Shown: one piece after another, positions 35,516 to 47,042 of the stretch
Position numbering within the stretch: the stretch's first letter is position 1
Layout: each line of letters begins with the position of its first letter
Assembly (NCBI GenBank): GCA_008477525.1
Contig: SPDT01000002.1
Coordinates: 1,240,001-1,304,000 of the forward strand
DNA length: 64,000 nt
Reading direction: 5' to 3'
DNA from: Hypomyces perniciosus
Lineage: Eukaryota; Ascomycota; Sordariomycetes; Hypocreales; Hypocreaceae
The notes under the pieces: generated by a model
The model's database searches: none
What the model was told of the DNA's origin: nothing
What the model saw: the letters and a program-made list of their open reading frames with translations, nothing else
Program-made: the position numbers and the translations under genes

Positions 35516-36591
35516 TCTTCATGAATGAATATCACTTGGCGAATATGAAAGGACCCGAATAGGCTGATGATCGCGACTGACCGTAATGTTGATACTCCGT
35601 TTTTCTCAGGGGTTCCACCTCTTCCACTTGCTGAGTATTAAAAGCCTGCACTCTTTGATGTCTGAGACTGAACTGGTCTCAATCCCCCCAGCAACTCGTT
35701 CTCCAGCGCCGGAGTTCACGTCAAGAGGAATTCCATTCATGTAGTCTGGGTTCCATACTGGCGACCCTTCTTCGATCTGACAGTGCCTTCAGTGAAATCA
35801 AAGGATGGCCACATATCACGGGTTCACGGGTTTCTCCAACAAACCGGCCACTGCCAAGCCCATTGTTTGCGTGTCGGTAATGTCATCATTTCAAGTCTTG
35901 TCAAAGGCATAGGCACGCGCCACCTGCTTCTATTGTAATGGGAGTAATGTAACCCCCGCCTAGGTCAACGGAGATCGACATCATCGGACCGATATATAAA
36001 TAAACACACCCGTTCTATCTTTAGTCTTGGATAGTTATACCCAATACGGCATACTAGTAATGCCAAGAGTTTTCCTTTGACGTCGAGGCATTCGTCAGAT
36101 TCAGCCAGATTTTAGCCTTGGTTGTTTAAATCGGGTAGGTCGCAATATTGTATAGCTGTGATGGAGGTATTAAGTGCCCATGGAAGCTCCCCCTTAAGTC
36201 CGAGAAATGACCGGTCTATTACAACTTAAACTGAAAAATCGCTTGCTTGTTTTGCCAAATGAGGCCCGGGTGTGTTACAACAATGGATCCAATTGGCTTA
36301 TCGAGTCCTCGGGAGGGAGGTCTGGGATAATACGCGGGCTATGGATGAAGAGTTCTCGTATAAAGAGAATCACGAGGGTAGGGAGTAAATTTTCGGAGTA
36401 AATATACGGAACAAAAAGTCAGAAGTCTTGCTCTGAGGTCGAATAAGACCTTGGCAGTCGTGATAGGGACTGTAGCGAGATGGACGGCAATCATACAGAC
36501 TATATATACTCAGGATGTGCTCGGCTGAAACTGAGATATAGGAGTCATGTCCGATATCAACCAAGAAACTCTTCAGTGAATCTGTTCAACC
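35516..36591. other. Intergenic region, promoter of the GH71 gene
   Basis: No gene is seen. There is a TATATAAATAAA box at about 35993. An AT-richer part with short frames follows, and the leader of the glucanase gene begins somewhere before 36592. Confidence 0.45.
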
Positions 36592-38552
36592 ATGGCTCGA
36601 AAGATAGCAGGCATGATGGTTGCCGCTATGGCATTGCTGTCTTGTACATCACACCTAGTTCAGGCACAGTCCAAGCCTGTTTATGCCCATTTCATGGTAG
36701 GATTTCCCCTGTCCCAAACTCTCTTTGAACACTGACTTACACGAAAAATCCCGTCCAGGTCGGCATTGTTGAAAAGTTCACCGTCCAGGACTGGCTGAGT
36801 GAAATCCGGGACGCCAAAGAGATCGGCATCGACGGCTTCGCCCTCAACTGCGCGCCTCCCCGTGTCGACAGCTACACCACCAGGCAGCTAGACAACGCCT
36901 ACGAGGCCGGTCGTCAGGCTAACTTCAAAATGTTCATCTCCTTCGACTTTGCGTACTGGAGCAACGGCGACACCGACCTCATCACGAGCTTTATCAACAA
37001 GTACATCTCCCACCCTGCTCAAGCTTACTTCAACGGCGGTGCCCTTGCTAGTACCTTTGTTGGTGACAGCTTCAACTGGAACAATGTCAAGGCTGCTCTT
37101 GGTGGCAAGAAGCTCACGGTCATTCCTATGGTTCAAGACCCTGCATCGTTGGGAAACAACCAGTTTGGAATTGATGGAGCCTTTTCGTGGTACGCCTGGG
37201 CAACAGACGGCGGGAATAGTGTGATAAAGGTCAGAAATCACCTTCTTCTACCTTTCTTTTGACCCCTTCCTTTAACCAATCCCTCTCTTCCTAATAATGC
37301 TGCCAGCGATGCAGCATTATTACGGATCACAAATGGATTACTCTCATTTCTATCATTACTGTTGAGCGAGCTCCCTATTTCGGATACAAGTGTAGCTGGG
37401 GATGTGAAAAACCAGGGAGGTGGATGCAGTGTGACCTTTGAGTCTCTCTTCCATTAACAACCAATTTCTACTTCTTTTTCTCCCTTTCACATCTTACCCC
37501 TCTCTCATTTCGTTTTTCTCTCCTTGAACCCAACCCTTTTGACTATATACTCTCCAGGACTGTATTACATAGATCTACAGACCCCCCCCCCCCGGGAGAA
37601 TCTCAGATTAACAGCTCTAATGCAGGGCCCAATGACCACGATTTGGGACGATCGATTCATCAGTAACCTCAAAGGCCGTCCTTATATGGCTCGTGAGTGA
37701 ACCTTCCCAACATCAACCCTAAACCTCCCACGCCCCTTTTCTCTTACTCAGCTCTTCTCTACCCGAGTTACACATTATTATCGAACTAATACGGCTATCT
37801 AGCTTACTCGCCCTGGTTCTTCACGCATTTTAACACAAAGAATTGGGTCTTCATCGCTGAGGAGCAGCCTGCTCGCCGGTGGCAGCAGCTTCTTGACATG
37901 AAGCCAGCTCTGATCGAAATCATCTCCTGGAACGGTAAATGGTTGACCTCCCTAGTAATCAGAAAGTACCTTGCTAACCGGTGCTTTCCCTCGAAGACTT
38001 TGGCGAATGCCACCACATCTCGTAAGGCACACCCTTACCTTTCACTCTGAAGAATCGGAAACTAACCTCTTATACAGCGGCCCTCAACCTAACCACAGCG
38101 ACGATGGATCCTCCCAATGGGCTGCCGGCTACCCCCATGATGGTTGGCGCACACTGGCTAAGCCCTACATCGCTGCATATAAGGCCGGCGCATCCTCCCC
38201 AAGCGTCAACATCGACGAGATCGTCTACTGGTACCGCCCAACCCCCAAGAGCGTTCGGTGTACTAACGACCCCCTTGGCATCCCTCGCGGCGCGGAGCTG
38301 CACTCGGATTCCATCTTCGTGAGCACCATGTTGACGGCGCCGGCTCAACTTACTGTGACGAGCGGAAACCTACCTCCTGTTACAGTCAACGCTAACACTG
38401 GCATCAACACCTTCAACTTCACTATGGGTCTGGGTGTGCAGAGGTTCTCTGTGTCCCGCAATGGAAGGGCGATTCTTGGTGGGAGCAGCCCGAAGCAGAT
38501 TACAAACTCCTGCCAGACTTACAACTATAACGCGTACGTGGGGGCTTTTTAA
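36592..38552 (+). CDS. Secreted alpha-1,3-glucanase (mutanase), glycoside hydrolase family 71
   Basis: Six exons, 36592-36696, 36759-37229, 37626-37692, 37803-37934, 37997-38021 and 38078-38552, give 424 residues, all in frame. A signal peptide of ~24 residues (hydrophobic core AAMALLSCTSHLVQA) precedes the GH71 start KPVYAHFMVG. Family motifs follow: IGIDGFALN, FKMFISFDFAYW, GDSFNW, the FSWYAW segment, PYSPWFFTHF and EIISWNDFGECHHI. The last exon adds a C-terminal beta-rich domain typical of the family. The enzyme hydrolyses alpha-1,3-glucan of fungal walls, so roles in wall remodelling, autolysis or mycoparasitism are possible. Intron 2 is 396 nt, far longer than the others, and contains a run of about 13 C. 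A Zn2Cys6 gene lies convergent 246 bp downstream. Confidence 0.9.
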
Positions 38553-38798
38553 TTAGGTCTCACAATGATGTTAGGACAATGAGACGACGGCGATGATGAA
38601 AATGCATGAATGAGGTTTCATTTTGGAATGATTGGCCCACACAGTCCATATGAAGTAGAATGTTCTCTTCTGCAGTAGATTCGTCAATGGGGTTGATGTG
38701 CTGAATCTTTCCCATAACTTCTTCTCCCTCGTTCTCTGCCTGATCCAATGGTTGATTTGATGTTTCCAGTCCTTGGCTTGCTTCTCTATCATACCTCG

Positions 38799-39437
38799 TT
38801 ACTCCTTGTCCTGTGGTTGTGGCGATTGTTCAAACACCCCGAACGGATCAGTCTCCTCCGGAGACTGAGCAGGCTCTAGGAACCGATTTGATTTCAGAGC
38901 AGTGATGTCTGGTGTAGGTAGAGTCGGATATACCGCCATTAACCCGAACTCAACATTAGGGAGCGTCGGGATCGATACGGCCTGGTCTTCGTCAACATCA
39001 GAGGGGCGGTATCTCCCACCACCTTTGATTGAGGCAAGAAATTCGTACAGATCAGACGCTGCCCTCAAGCGTTGTAGGATTTCCAGGGCCTCCGTCTCGG
39101 GAGATGTCTTGAGCTGGTCGAGAATATCGCGAAAGGTCTGGTGCTCCTCCCGGAGATTTTCAATGTAATTCCTTTTGTAGAAGCATTCTGTTCCGCGTTT
39201 GGTACAAAATGTACATCTAGGTGCATTGCCGTCGCACTAGAAGGCATAATGAGTTGGATGTCCGGCATATCAAACGAAACACAGGGGCCAACAACGTACC
39301 CGAGACTTTCTTGTCCGACATGCGGTACATGCATTCTGCCGGCCAACGCGTCGTCTTTTAGACAGTTTCTCATCCTGGCTCGTATCTCCAGACTCTCCGG
39401 ATGGTTTTGGAAGGATGGGTTTGTATTTGGAATGCAT
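38799..39437 (-). CDS. Small Zn2Cys6 (fungal C6 zinc cluster) transcription factor
   Basis: Two exons, 39437-39300 and 39236-38799, give 191 residues. The 63-nt intron (GTACGT...TAG) falls inside the zinc cluster, so neither exon alone looks like a regulator. Spliced, the order is CTACRTRKSR then CDGNAPRCTFCTKRGTEC, a perfect C-x2-C-x6-C-x6-C-x2-C-x6-C cluster at about residues 37-64. A basic KRRR stretch precedes it. A linker and a heptad-like helix follow (ENLREEHQTFRDILDQLKT, then ALEILQRLRAASDLYEFL), a pattern found in many Pezizomycotina regulators for dimerisation. No fungal-specific TF middle domain is present, so it is a short form. It lies convergent to the GH71 gene. A regulatory link is possible but not shown by the sequence. 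Confidence 0.85.
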
Positions 39438-40486
39438 TTCACAAGATATTCCAAAGTAGTCCCAAGCTCTGTCGTGTTTGCAATGGGGAAAACGAAAATG
39501 AAATGCCGAGAGTGGGCGTTTGTCTTCAACACCAATGCATATGTCCCGCTGGTCTACTCAGCACTCTTTTGTGGCCAATATCCGTCTTCACTCGTCGTTA
39601 TAACATGTAATATAACTACCAACGCTCAAATTCACCTATAGGAGAAGCATGATTCACATGAATGCCAAGCTTTCAGGAATCCTGATTGCACTGCCTACTT
39701 GTTGGAAAGGCCAGCTACCTATAGAAGCCACTTATGTTGTTGGTGAGGCTCCCCTAGCGGTTATCCAATAAGCTTACGCTTACAAGGCCGGGTCAGCGGT
39801 ATACGTGGACGGGGTGAAGACAGTAGGTAACATCAACGTCATTCTGACGTGGCCTTTCGTCCAATTCCTTTTATTCTCTTATTTCTTTTTATTCCAAGCG
39901 CCTGGATACCCCAAGATCACTCAAATCAGGATCATGTACGAAGCATAGGGTGAGGCAGTGCCATTATTCGCTGCAATCAAGCACGTGAAACGCGGTCGAG
40001 GAGTGAAACTGTCAAAATCAACTGTGAAGCCTATCCGACGAATAGATCCATATTAATCGGAAGATGAGGTCAGAGGAGATGTCATGGAACGCCTGTTGTA
40101 GTAGATGTATCATGCATGCGCTCACTCATATCACTACGACCCAGTGAGCTTCACTACAAGTATTAAGAGTAGCCGATGCAATGTAATGAGGGATGTGAGG
40201 TTTCCCTCATAGCTTTGGTGAATGTTTGCTCGGTTCATGTCTGGCAGAGCCACCACGACTCCAACAACGGAATACCTTCACAATGATCATCCGAATTGAA
40301 CTGAAAGTCTCACCTAACCCGTGATGCAAGCGCCCGCGAGCAAACCACAGACTCTGCTAAAACTTGGTCCTCAAAAAATCATCGGTATTGAGCTTACCGT
40401 CATACCGAAGTATAAAGAAGAGTGATATGTACCAGACTTTGGAGTTCTACCACTCTTCTATCACACTCATTCATCTTCATTATCTC
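39438..40486. other. Intergenic region
   Basis: No credible gene is seen. It includes the promoter of the zinc-cluster gene (up to ~39700) and, at about 40408, a TATAAAGAA element that may serve the small ORF at 40487. Confidence 0.45.
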
Positions 40487-40732
40487 ATGTCGAGCACTCT
40501 TCCATCGGCGGAAAACCCACAAGACTTCAATCCACCAGTCATCAAGATGACATGCAGTGGCCGTGGCCACAACTTCCGCGGTTCCGCAATCATTTGCTGG
40601 TGTTTCAATCTCGATCATGCCTTGGAATTAGAGGTGGAGCTTCTTCAAGGGCAGAATCTTGCCAAAAAAAGCCATAGTGAACAGATCCCTGGCCGTCAGA
40701 GTGTCGGATTTATCCTTCGGAAACCAGTGTAA
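40487..40732 (+). CDS. Small hypothetical protein (81 residues)
   Basis: The frame from the ATG at 40487 encodes 81 residues with three cysteines (TCSG and ICWC) and no signal peptide. A TATAAAGAA box lies ~75 bases upstream, followed by a pyrimidine-rich leader (CTCATTCATCTTCATTATCTC) typical of fungal transcripts, which favours this start over earlier in-frame ATGs. I recognise no family. It may be a lineage-specific small protein or a chance frame beside a repeat region. Confidence 0.3.
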   Translation: MSSTLPSAENPQDFNPPVIKMTCSGRGHNFRGSAIICWCFNLDHALELEVELLQGQNLAKKSHSEQIPGRQSVGFILRKPV

Positions 40733-41128
40733 TAGTTCTACATAGATTATATCGATGAACGGCGAGAATCGGCACGGAAAGATGAAGAACCTGAAACGCC
40801 TATCTCTATAAGGCTATTGGCTATAAATTGAAGCTTTTTTGTTCTGGTATGGTTAAAGTTAATCTCCTGAGGTCAACGATTCCGTCTATACAGGCACCCT
40901 CCTTCTCTTCAATATCTCCAACCAGGCTTATTTCTTTCGCTCGATTCAGCTTATCCATGTAGGCAGCGCCCTCTAACTCTTTTACCCCCACCACATAGAC
41001 GCGGAATAGGTGCTTCTCTACAGAACTTGTTTAGTAACGAAATAAGGGGCTTGCCATATACAGTAGCCTCGCTCTCGAGCTTGGACTTCACGCTGAATCC
41101 CAAACATGACTGGAGAGGCACGCGCTTC

Positions 41129-41270
41129 GAGCCTTCCATTAAGACGTTTGGCTCGTCTGTACCACCTGTCAGCAAATACGATATGTACCGCCGCCAGTTC
41201 CAGTTACCTGAAAACGGCGTTGAGGCCCTACCATTTGATCGCCGAGCGCCCTTGGATAAAGGAGAAAGTG
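41129..41270 (+). repeat. Decayed partial duplicate of the gene at 42793
   Basis: About 140 bp is colinear with 42871-43018. Both encode a conserved segment with EPSIK, FGSS, YD-YR, LPENGVE and RAPLDKG. The copy ends in unrelated sequence and its frame stops shortly after, at 41290. Upstream of position 41129 no similarity is seen. Confidence 0.7.
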
Positions 41271-41449
41271 CCACAAATAACAAAGTATAGAAACCATCCA
41301 CAACAATACATAACTATAGATGCCTAAATACTAATAAATCAGGGACTATTTATATCTGGTTGCTATAGATTCCTTTAATTGCTGTAAATTCCTTCAACTA
41401 CTATAATTTACTTAAATAATAGTTATAAAGAATCTATTCAGTAGCCAGC

Positions 41450-41866
41450 TTTATAGGAGAGCTATCATTCTTCGATTGAATAGTGTTCTGCAATAAGTCG
41501 GTAGCCTCAAGAAGTATACGTGCCCGATGCCAGTAAGTTTCACCAATTCTTCTTCTAGCGTAGGTATCCCTTTAAGGTATCTTAGATCCAGACATATAGC
41601 AGGGCATTAATTCAACCTAAGTGGAGTCTTTGGTAGAGGGTATAATAGGCTTCCTCTATGCTGATGATCCTATCTCGAAATCTTCTCCTCCATCTTTCTT
41701 CCACATGTGTTCCACGAATCTGCATGGGTGAGGGTGTTCGAACAATCCCCAGTTCTCTTTCCACCTCAGCTAGTGGTGCTTCCTCCGGAAGTCTTACGGG
41801 AATTCTTTTACCGGAAATTAACCTAGATAACCCAAGCCTTCCGCCTCGTATTACATTGTAATTCAT
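41450..41866 (-). pseudogene. Broken hypothetical ORF
   Basis: An open 84-residue frame (41866-41612) rich in Arg and Glu (ERELGIVRTP, EERWRRRFRDRIISIEEAYYTL) is followed, in another frame and with a stop, by another protein-like piece (YWHRARILLEATDLLQNTI) down to about 41455. I recognise no family. It looks like a decayed gene, possibly from a mobile element, beside an AT-rich tract. Confidence 0.35.
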
Positions 41867-42054
41867 TGCGGCTTCGGCAAATCCATCCGAGCTTCAGAGC
41901 CTAGGCAGGAATGTCAGCCTCTTTGATGAATTTGCTTGCCCCATGGATAAACTCGTTAGGGCTTTTGTGCCCAAACAAATACTGCATTCTGCAGGTCTCC
42001 GGGCTATCGTCTAAGTGCTTATCTGTTATAATATGAGTGGTTCTGCACCGGGGC

Positions 42055-42264
42055 CGCGGCGGGCCGCCAATTCACTCCTCGACCACCAGGTTTGTGAAGA
42101 TTTGGTCCGAGTATACCTCATCTGGAGATCCAAAGGGGGTAGTCTGTTGGATTTCCTAGCCTTGGAAAGGTTCCTTTTAATACCGTCACGAATTTAACGC
42201 AAGTCAAACGTACAAATACCGATCTCAGTGATGAACTGGGCTCGAGTCCCATCAGGCAAAAGTT
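42055..42264 (+). repeat. Dispersed relic repeat (partner at 14701-14882)
   Basis: This is the second copy of the family described at 14701-14882: GCCGCCAATTCACTCCTCGA at the left and CGATCTCAGTGATGAACTGG towards the right. There is no coding potential across the whole block. Confidence 0.55.
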
Positions 42265-42792
42265 TCCGTCTGCAAAGTAGCTCAAAATTGACGGCCATAA
42301 GTAGGGCATCTCCCTGTTCAATAACTTCGCAGATGTATTCAGTGTTTTACCCGTATGAGAAAACAATCATCAAGCATGGCGATATGAAGAAAACGGAGAC
42401 GGGGATGATAGTGAGAAAGGGGGGAGGAAATGCCTTGTCAGATAGAACGGGTATAACTCTGAACATTAGTAGTGAACTCTAAGTTGAATGACGACTCTTA
42501 TCAGTAAAAGCCAATAAAAGAAAGTCGTTAACCAGTATTCCGCTCCTGGAATCGACTTGACAACTGACAGCCAGCTGGCTGCAGCATTACTTACCACCCC
42601 GTTACTTTCATAATCTCCAAGCAATCCGGCAAAGTAAGAGGTTTCTTCTTTTGTTTTCTGGCTTCCTTTTCTTTCTTTCTCTTTCCAACTTCGCAACATT
42701 ATCAACCCCATCATCAGCGCCATCATCAGCCCATCACCAGCAACCCCCTATCACCAACTTATAACTCCATCAACTCCCCACCAACGGGCACC

Positions 42793-43635
42793 ATGAGTGC
42801 ACCAGAGCGCATAAAGGGGGGCCACAAGCAGAAACGACCGCGTAAGGATGATGGCGAGAGCACGCCAAGTGAGCCTTCTATCAAGAAGGAATTTGGTTCC
42901 TCCATACCATGTATCAGTACATACGATGTATACCGCTGCCGACTCCCGTTGCCTGAAAACGGCGTTGAGACCCCGCCCTTTGATCACCGAGCGCCCTTAG
43001 ACAAGGGAGATGAAAGTGACAGCAGCATATCATCCCACCAGAAGAGCGCAGCCGGTAACACAAACGCGACAAAGCGTCCTCATGAGGCTGATGGCGAGGC
43101 CTCACAGTCTAGCCCATCACAACATCGCGACAAGCAAGCCCGTTTGACCGAGCATGCCAAGGTCCCAAAAGCTCCCGCGGGAATCTCCTACAACTTATCC
43201 AAGGCCTTCAAATGTGTGTCATGGGTAGAATCTGTGGATCAGCCCAGTGGCGACACGTCGAAACCCAAGATCTCCGCCAGTGGTTCTGGCACACGTTCCG
43301 TCAGGTTCGCTGACAACTGTACTATCATTGGCCAAAGAGAAGAGACAGTCATCGGCAATTCACAAACCACCTATAAATCGACCCAGTGTATGAAGGCTAG
43401 TGAGAAGCAGCCTAAGCTCACTGCCGCCGACAACCAAACGCTTCAGCACGTACTTAAGCAACAAAATGATATCCTGAAAAAGTCGGATGCAACCATGGCA
43501 AAGTTGGATGAAGTCATGGCAAAGTTGGAAGAGGTTATGAAAACCCACACTCACATCATAAGTGCACAAGTCGACTCGAAGACTGCGCTTGACAACATCG
43601 AAAAACGATTGACAGAAAGCCAAGAGAAAATGTAA
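42793..43635 (+). CDS. Hypothetical coiled-coil protein, lineage-restricted
   Basis: The open frame encodes 280 residues after a long C/A/T-rich leader. The first ~130 residues are polar and probably disordered (Lys/Ser/Gly/Pro). A middle block includes the LPENGVE-RAPLDKG segment, which is duplicated at 41129-41270, and FKCVSWVE and RSVRFADN. The last ~70 residues form heptads (ILKKSDATMAKLDEVMAKLE) of a coiled coil. No known domain is recognised. The frame stops with ATGTAAGC, so a GTAAGC donor could extend it: a further ~70-residue open piece exists at 43726-43935, but I could not find an acceptor that keeps frame. The surrounding relic repeats suggest an accessory gene. Confidence 0.5.
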   Translation: MSAPERIKGGHKQKRPRKDDGESTPSEPSIKKEFGSSIPCISTYDVYRCRLPLPENGVETPPFDHRAPLDKGDESDSSISSHQKSAAGNTNATKRPHEADGEASQSSPSQHRDKQARLTEHAKVPKAPAGISYNLSKAFKCVSWVESVDQPSGDTSKPKISASGSGTRSVRFADNCTIIGQREETVIGNSQTTYKSTQCMKASEKQPKLTAADNQTLQHVLKQQNDILKKSDATMAKLDEVMAKLEEVMKTHTHIISAQVDSKTALDNIEKRLTESQEKM

Positions 43636-46600
43636 GCTATTAGTGACAAGGAAACCCAAAATTTCACCTGGACCAAGTCGCAGATGGCCATAGTTGCAAA
43701 ATTAATATGAATCGACTAGCTATCATGTTGCTATCTCGTTGCCTTCCAAGCATACGACACGCGACGTTTGATTGAGGGTGATGACAGCCTAGTCACGATG
43801 AAGATGAAGCGGGCTGTTGAGGAACTCTCCACACAGACACCACAAGGGATGGGTGAGGCCAGGTTTGAGAATTGGCTTTGGATGCTGAGTGAGTCTTTGG
43901 ACAGCTCGACCAATGCAAGTTTTGATGATTATTAGGCTGCTTGAAGCATAAGAGTGCTGAGGGCTTGGAGGTGACTTATAGGACAGTTAGCACCATAATT
44001 TACTATGCTGGCAATGCAATTTCGTATTTCGTCCTGTCACGCCATCTCGTATCACAAACGAATGAAGATCTCTCGCACCAGGTATGATCCGATCCGAATC
44101 TTGTGCTGAGACGATCTCGAAGCCACAGACGGAACGAAATGACCTAGACGCGATTGTGTGGCTAAAAATAGCAATGGGCTTCGCCACCCCCCGTTTTGGC
44201 GGCTGCAATCAACTTTCAAGTTGGCGCGCTTCAGGAGGTCGCATGGTGAAACTGCATGTTTTGTACGCCAAACTCAGCACTGCTGACTTGTCTGGCCATA
44301 GATGTTCTCCTATATAATAAAGAGATGGTTTTTTGTCAGTTCCGGCTTTCATATTCGCCAGGCAGCGCGGCCGCCAGGATCGGATGGATCATCTAGATCG
44401 TATTCGCTAGAGCCGTGTTCTACTCGTAGGTCATGGTTCGCTTCCTCTTCGCCTGCTCCCGGACGGAATCCTCCGCATACGCGAACCCGGCAGCTGTTGA
44501 AAACTTGAGAAGTGATGAGTGGAGATTCCAGGGTCATCGAGAAGGGAAAAGAAGGAAAGGAAGTGGTTTCAGATCATGGCGCTATCATGGCTTGTAGACA
44601 TCTGCCCTATCGATAAACTAATGTGGTAAGCGGTGACAATAAAATAGGGACAGCAAAAACACGGATACATACCCTAATAGTAAGTGTTTTATTATACTAC
44701 TCGTACTACTACTATAGATTATAAACAACCGCCAGATAAGGGTTATCTATAGAAATGAGAGATATCCGTAGCAATGAGACTTATAGATAGAAATATGATT
44801 AATCCGTGGAAATAGTACAAAGTATAGAGTATTGGATGTCTTGCGGTCCCTGTTTTTTATTGTCACGCGCTTGTGTGCTCCAGCTCTCTGACTTCCTAGC
44901 ATGAATTTCCGAGCTCGGACTACTATAGGCGCGGTACAGGCTGCCTCATTGTTCTCCACTCCCGAGCGAATCAGAAAGCGATAGGGTAATGCATTGAAAA
45001 GCCATCTTCCTGACGGAACTCTGGTAAGAAGAGCGATACATATGCTGTTACTACTAGTATCAGTGTGCGTAGGTCTGTTTATCCGTGCTCGACGACAGCC
45101 TCTGCGAATATCATAATTAAGATCGGAGAGAGCTGACAAACACTACCTGTCGATATTGATCCTTGATGTTTCTAAAAAGAGAACATTAATCTATATGCAC
45201 ATATTTTAATGGCCTGTGTTCCTTGGTATTTTATTTTCCGGTCCAGGGTAAGAAAGTGTGATTCTCCGATGTGTAGACAGAATGGGACTTTGGGTGTCTT
45301 TATTTCACAGACTTCCATTTATGGAAAGCTTGCGGAATGCCAAGCTAGAAACGATCTATTGTAATAGCTCAGGTCATGATTTTTGGCCACCTGCACTACG
45401 TGACATCCCCAAGTCGACCTAACTGATCTATCGGGGAACCGGACATGACTGCGGAGCTGATGGTAGGGGAAGACGTGCAGGTCTGGTGTTTTCTGAGCTC
45501 ACTGGTATTGATCAACGCTTCAACGTGGATGGATGCCCAACTTTGAGTTTAAGTTAAAGGTGAAACGAGATCACGGCCTTAAATGTGCCTCTTAAGCCAT
45601 CTTCGCCCCTTACAATGCAACTTTCCCAAACGGAGTGCGGCAGGTTTTTCTTTTCCCTCTTCGATGGCCATGAGTCTCGACGCAGAGAGCCCATATCCGA
45701 TGGCATTGACAAGGACATGGCGCTTGGAAAACCCGGCGGCTGATGGTCCTGTCGTTTAATATGATCAAGGCAAAAAAAAAAAAGTGGTTCCTGGAAATGG
45801 CCCCCATCATGGGTACCAGCTTGACATTATGTAGTACGAAGTACTCATATTAACATCTTCACAGTTCGGACGTGGCGGAGGCTGTGCTATAGCTTTCATC
45901 CCAAGAGGTGGACAGATGATGCATGAAGACCACAAGATGAAGATGCTTCACACTGCCCAAACCGGCAAGGCGCCGGACCACCTGAAGCAAAAGGGAGCCC
46001 GCCATTGTTACTCGCCCACCGCGAGCGTCATTTTTAGTTCTGATCCGTCTCAGGCGGATGGATCTTTGGGTCGGGTGGTTGATCGGAGAGAGCTCTGTCT
46101 GTCAGCTTCAGCTTCTGTGGAAGCTCAGCTGCAAATACCCGCTGCGCGTGTCTCAAGGTGAGGCTGGCAAGGCGCCTGGAAGATGGTGATAATAGAGATC
46201 GTATCCATCTATTGGGCTTGAATGGCCGAATTTGTCTCTCTTGAGCTGCGGGTTACCCGTCTGGGAAGATCGCTTACCTCTTTCGTGCGGACAAAGAGAG
46301 GCCATAACCGCGACCCGAATTCTGTCTCCAGATACTCTCCGCCTATCGATACGCGTGCCTGGATCAGGGTGCATTGTCAGGCGGCTCTCAGGCCCCTCGA
46401 GCCTAAGCGACTGGCACTAGAGAGCGCTGTGGCTGCTGTGGTTGGCGCTACCAGTGCTGTGACCCCCGCTGTGACCCCTGCCAAGAGCGGCGATAGTGTG
46501 CCCCTGGGCGCATGGTCCCGTTTCGGCCCCCAGAGTACGTATACGGAGTGCATGCAGCCTCAAACCTCCAAAGCTCCGGAGATCCATTCAGATCACATCG

Positions 46601-47042
46601 ATGCCGCCCTGCACGCCAAGTACGTACCGTCTCAAGACGCCTCAACTTGCCTCTTGGGCGCTTCAGAATGGATGGATCCGTTGGATCCGCCTTCCTGTGG
46701 ACATGGGCGACAGTGAGCCAGCCAGGGAGGGGCCCGCCTACCGAACTTCTCAGACGACTTTGGGAGAGAACGTCTTCGTCCTACGTGTATATAGATCTAT
46801 CACAAGCCCTTCCTGTTCCATCTCTCTCTTTCATACTACTTCTTCATCAGTCCTCGTGTGTTTGTTTCTTCGGTTTCCTACCTAAGTCTGTCTGTCTTTA
46901 GGGTCAAAGTCATTCGTTTCCTTTGAGTCCCGCACACAGTTTTATCTTTTATATCAGCATCTTACCTATACCGATACATGTATTGCTTTCTTTAAACTGT
47001 CTGTTTCTTTTATACCCTCACTACATCAGCAGATTCTTCATC
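43636..47042. other. Intergenic and relic region, then promoter of the adhesin gene
   Basis: A protein-like open piece lies at 43726-43935 (ending in FDDY). From 44000 to 46200 nothing recognisable is seen; TACGAAGTA occurs at 45834. Several overlapping open frames at 46222-46901 lack family features and lie in the adhesin promoter and leader. A TATATAG element is at about 46788, and CTTT-rich leader sequence runs to 47042. Confidence 0.45.

Larger units (their letters stand above)
40733..42792. other. Repeat-rich region with decayed copies
   Basis: The region holds a decayed copy of part of the downstream gene (41129-41270), an AT-rich tract (~41280-41440), a broken minus-strand ORF (41450-41866) and a relic repeat (42055-42264). 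Leader sequence of the next gene is pyrimidine-rich from ~42640. Confidence 0.5.

Noticed and set aside
46222..46901. Overlapping ORFs of ~130-165 codons upstream of the adhesin
   Set aside because: Three frames are open over the same bases and none has a recognisable domain. The position fits promoter and leader.
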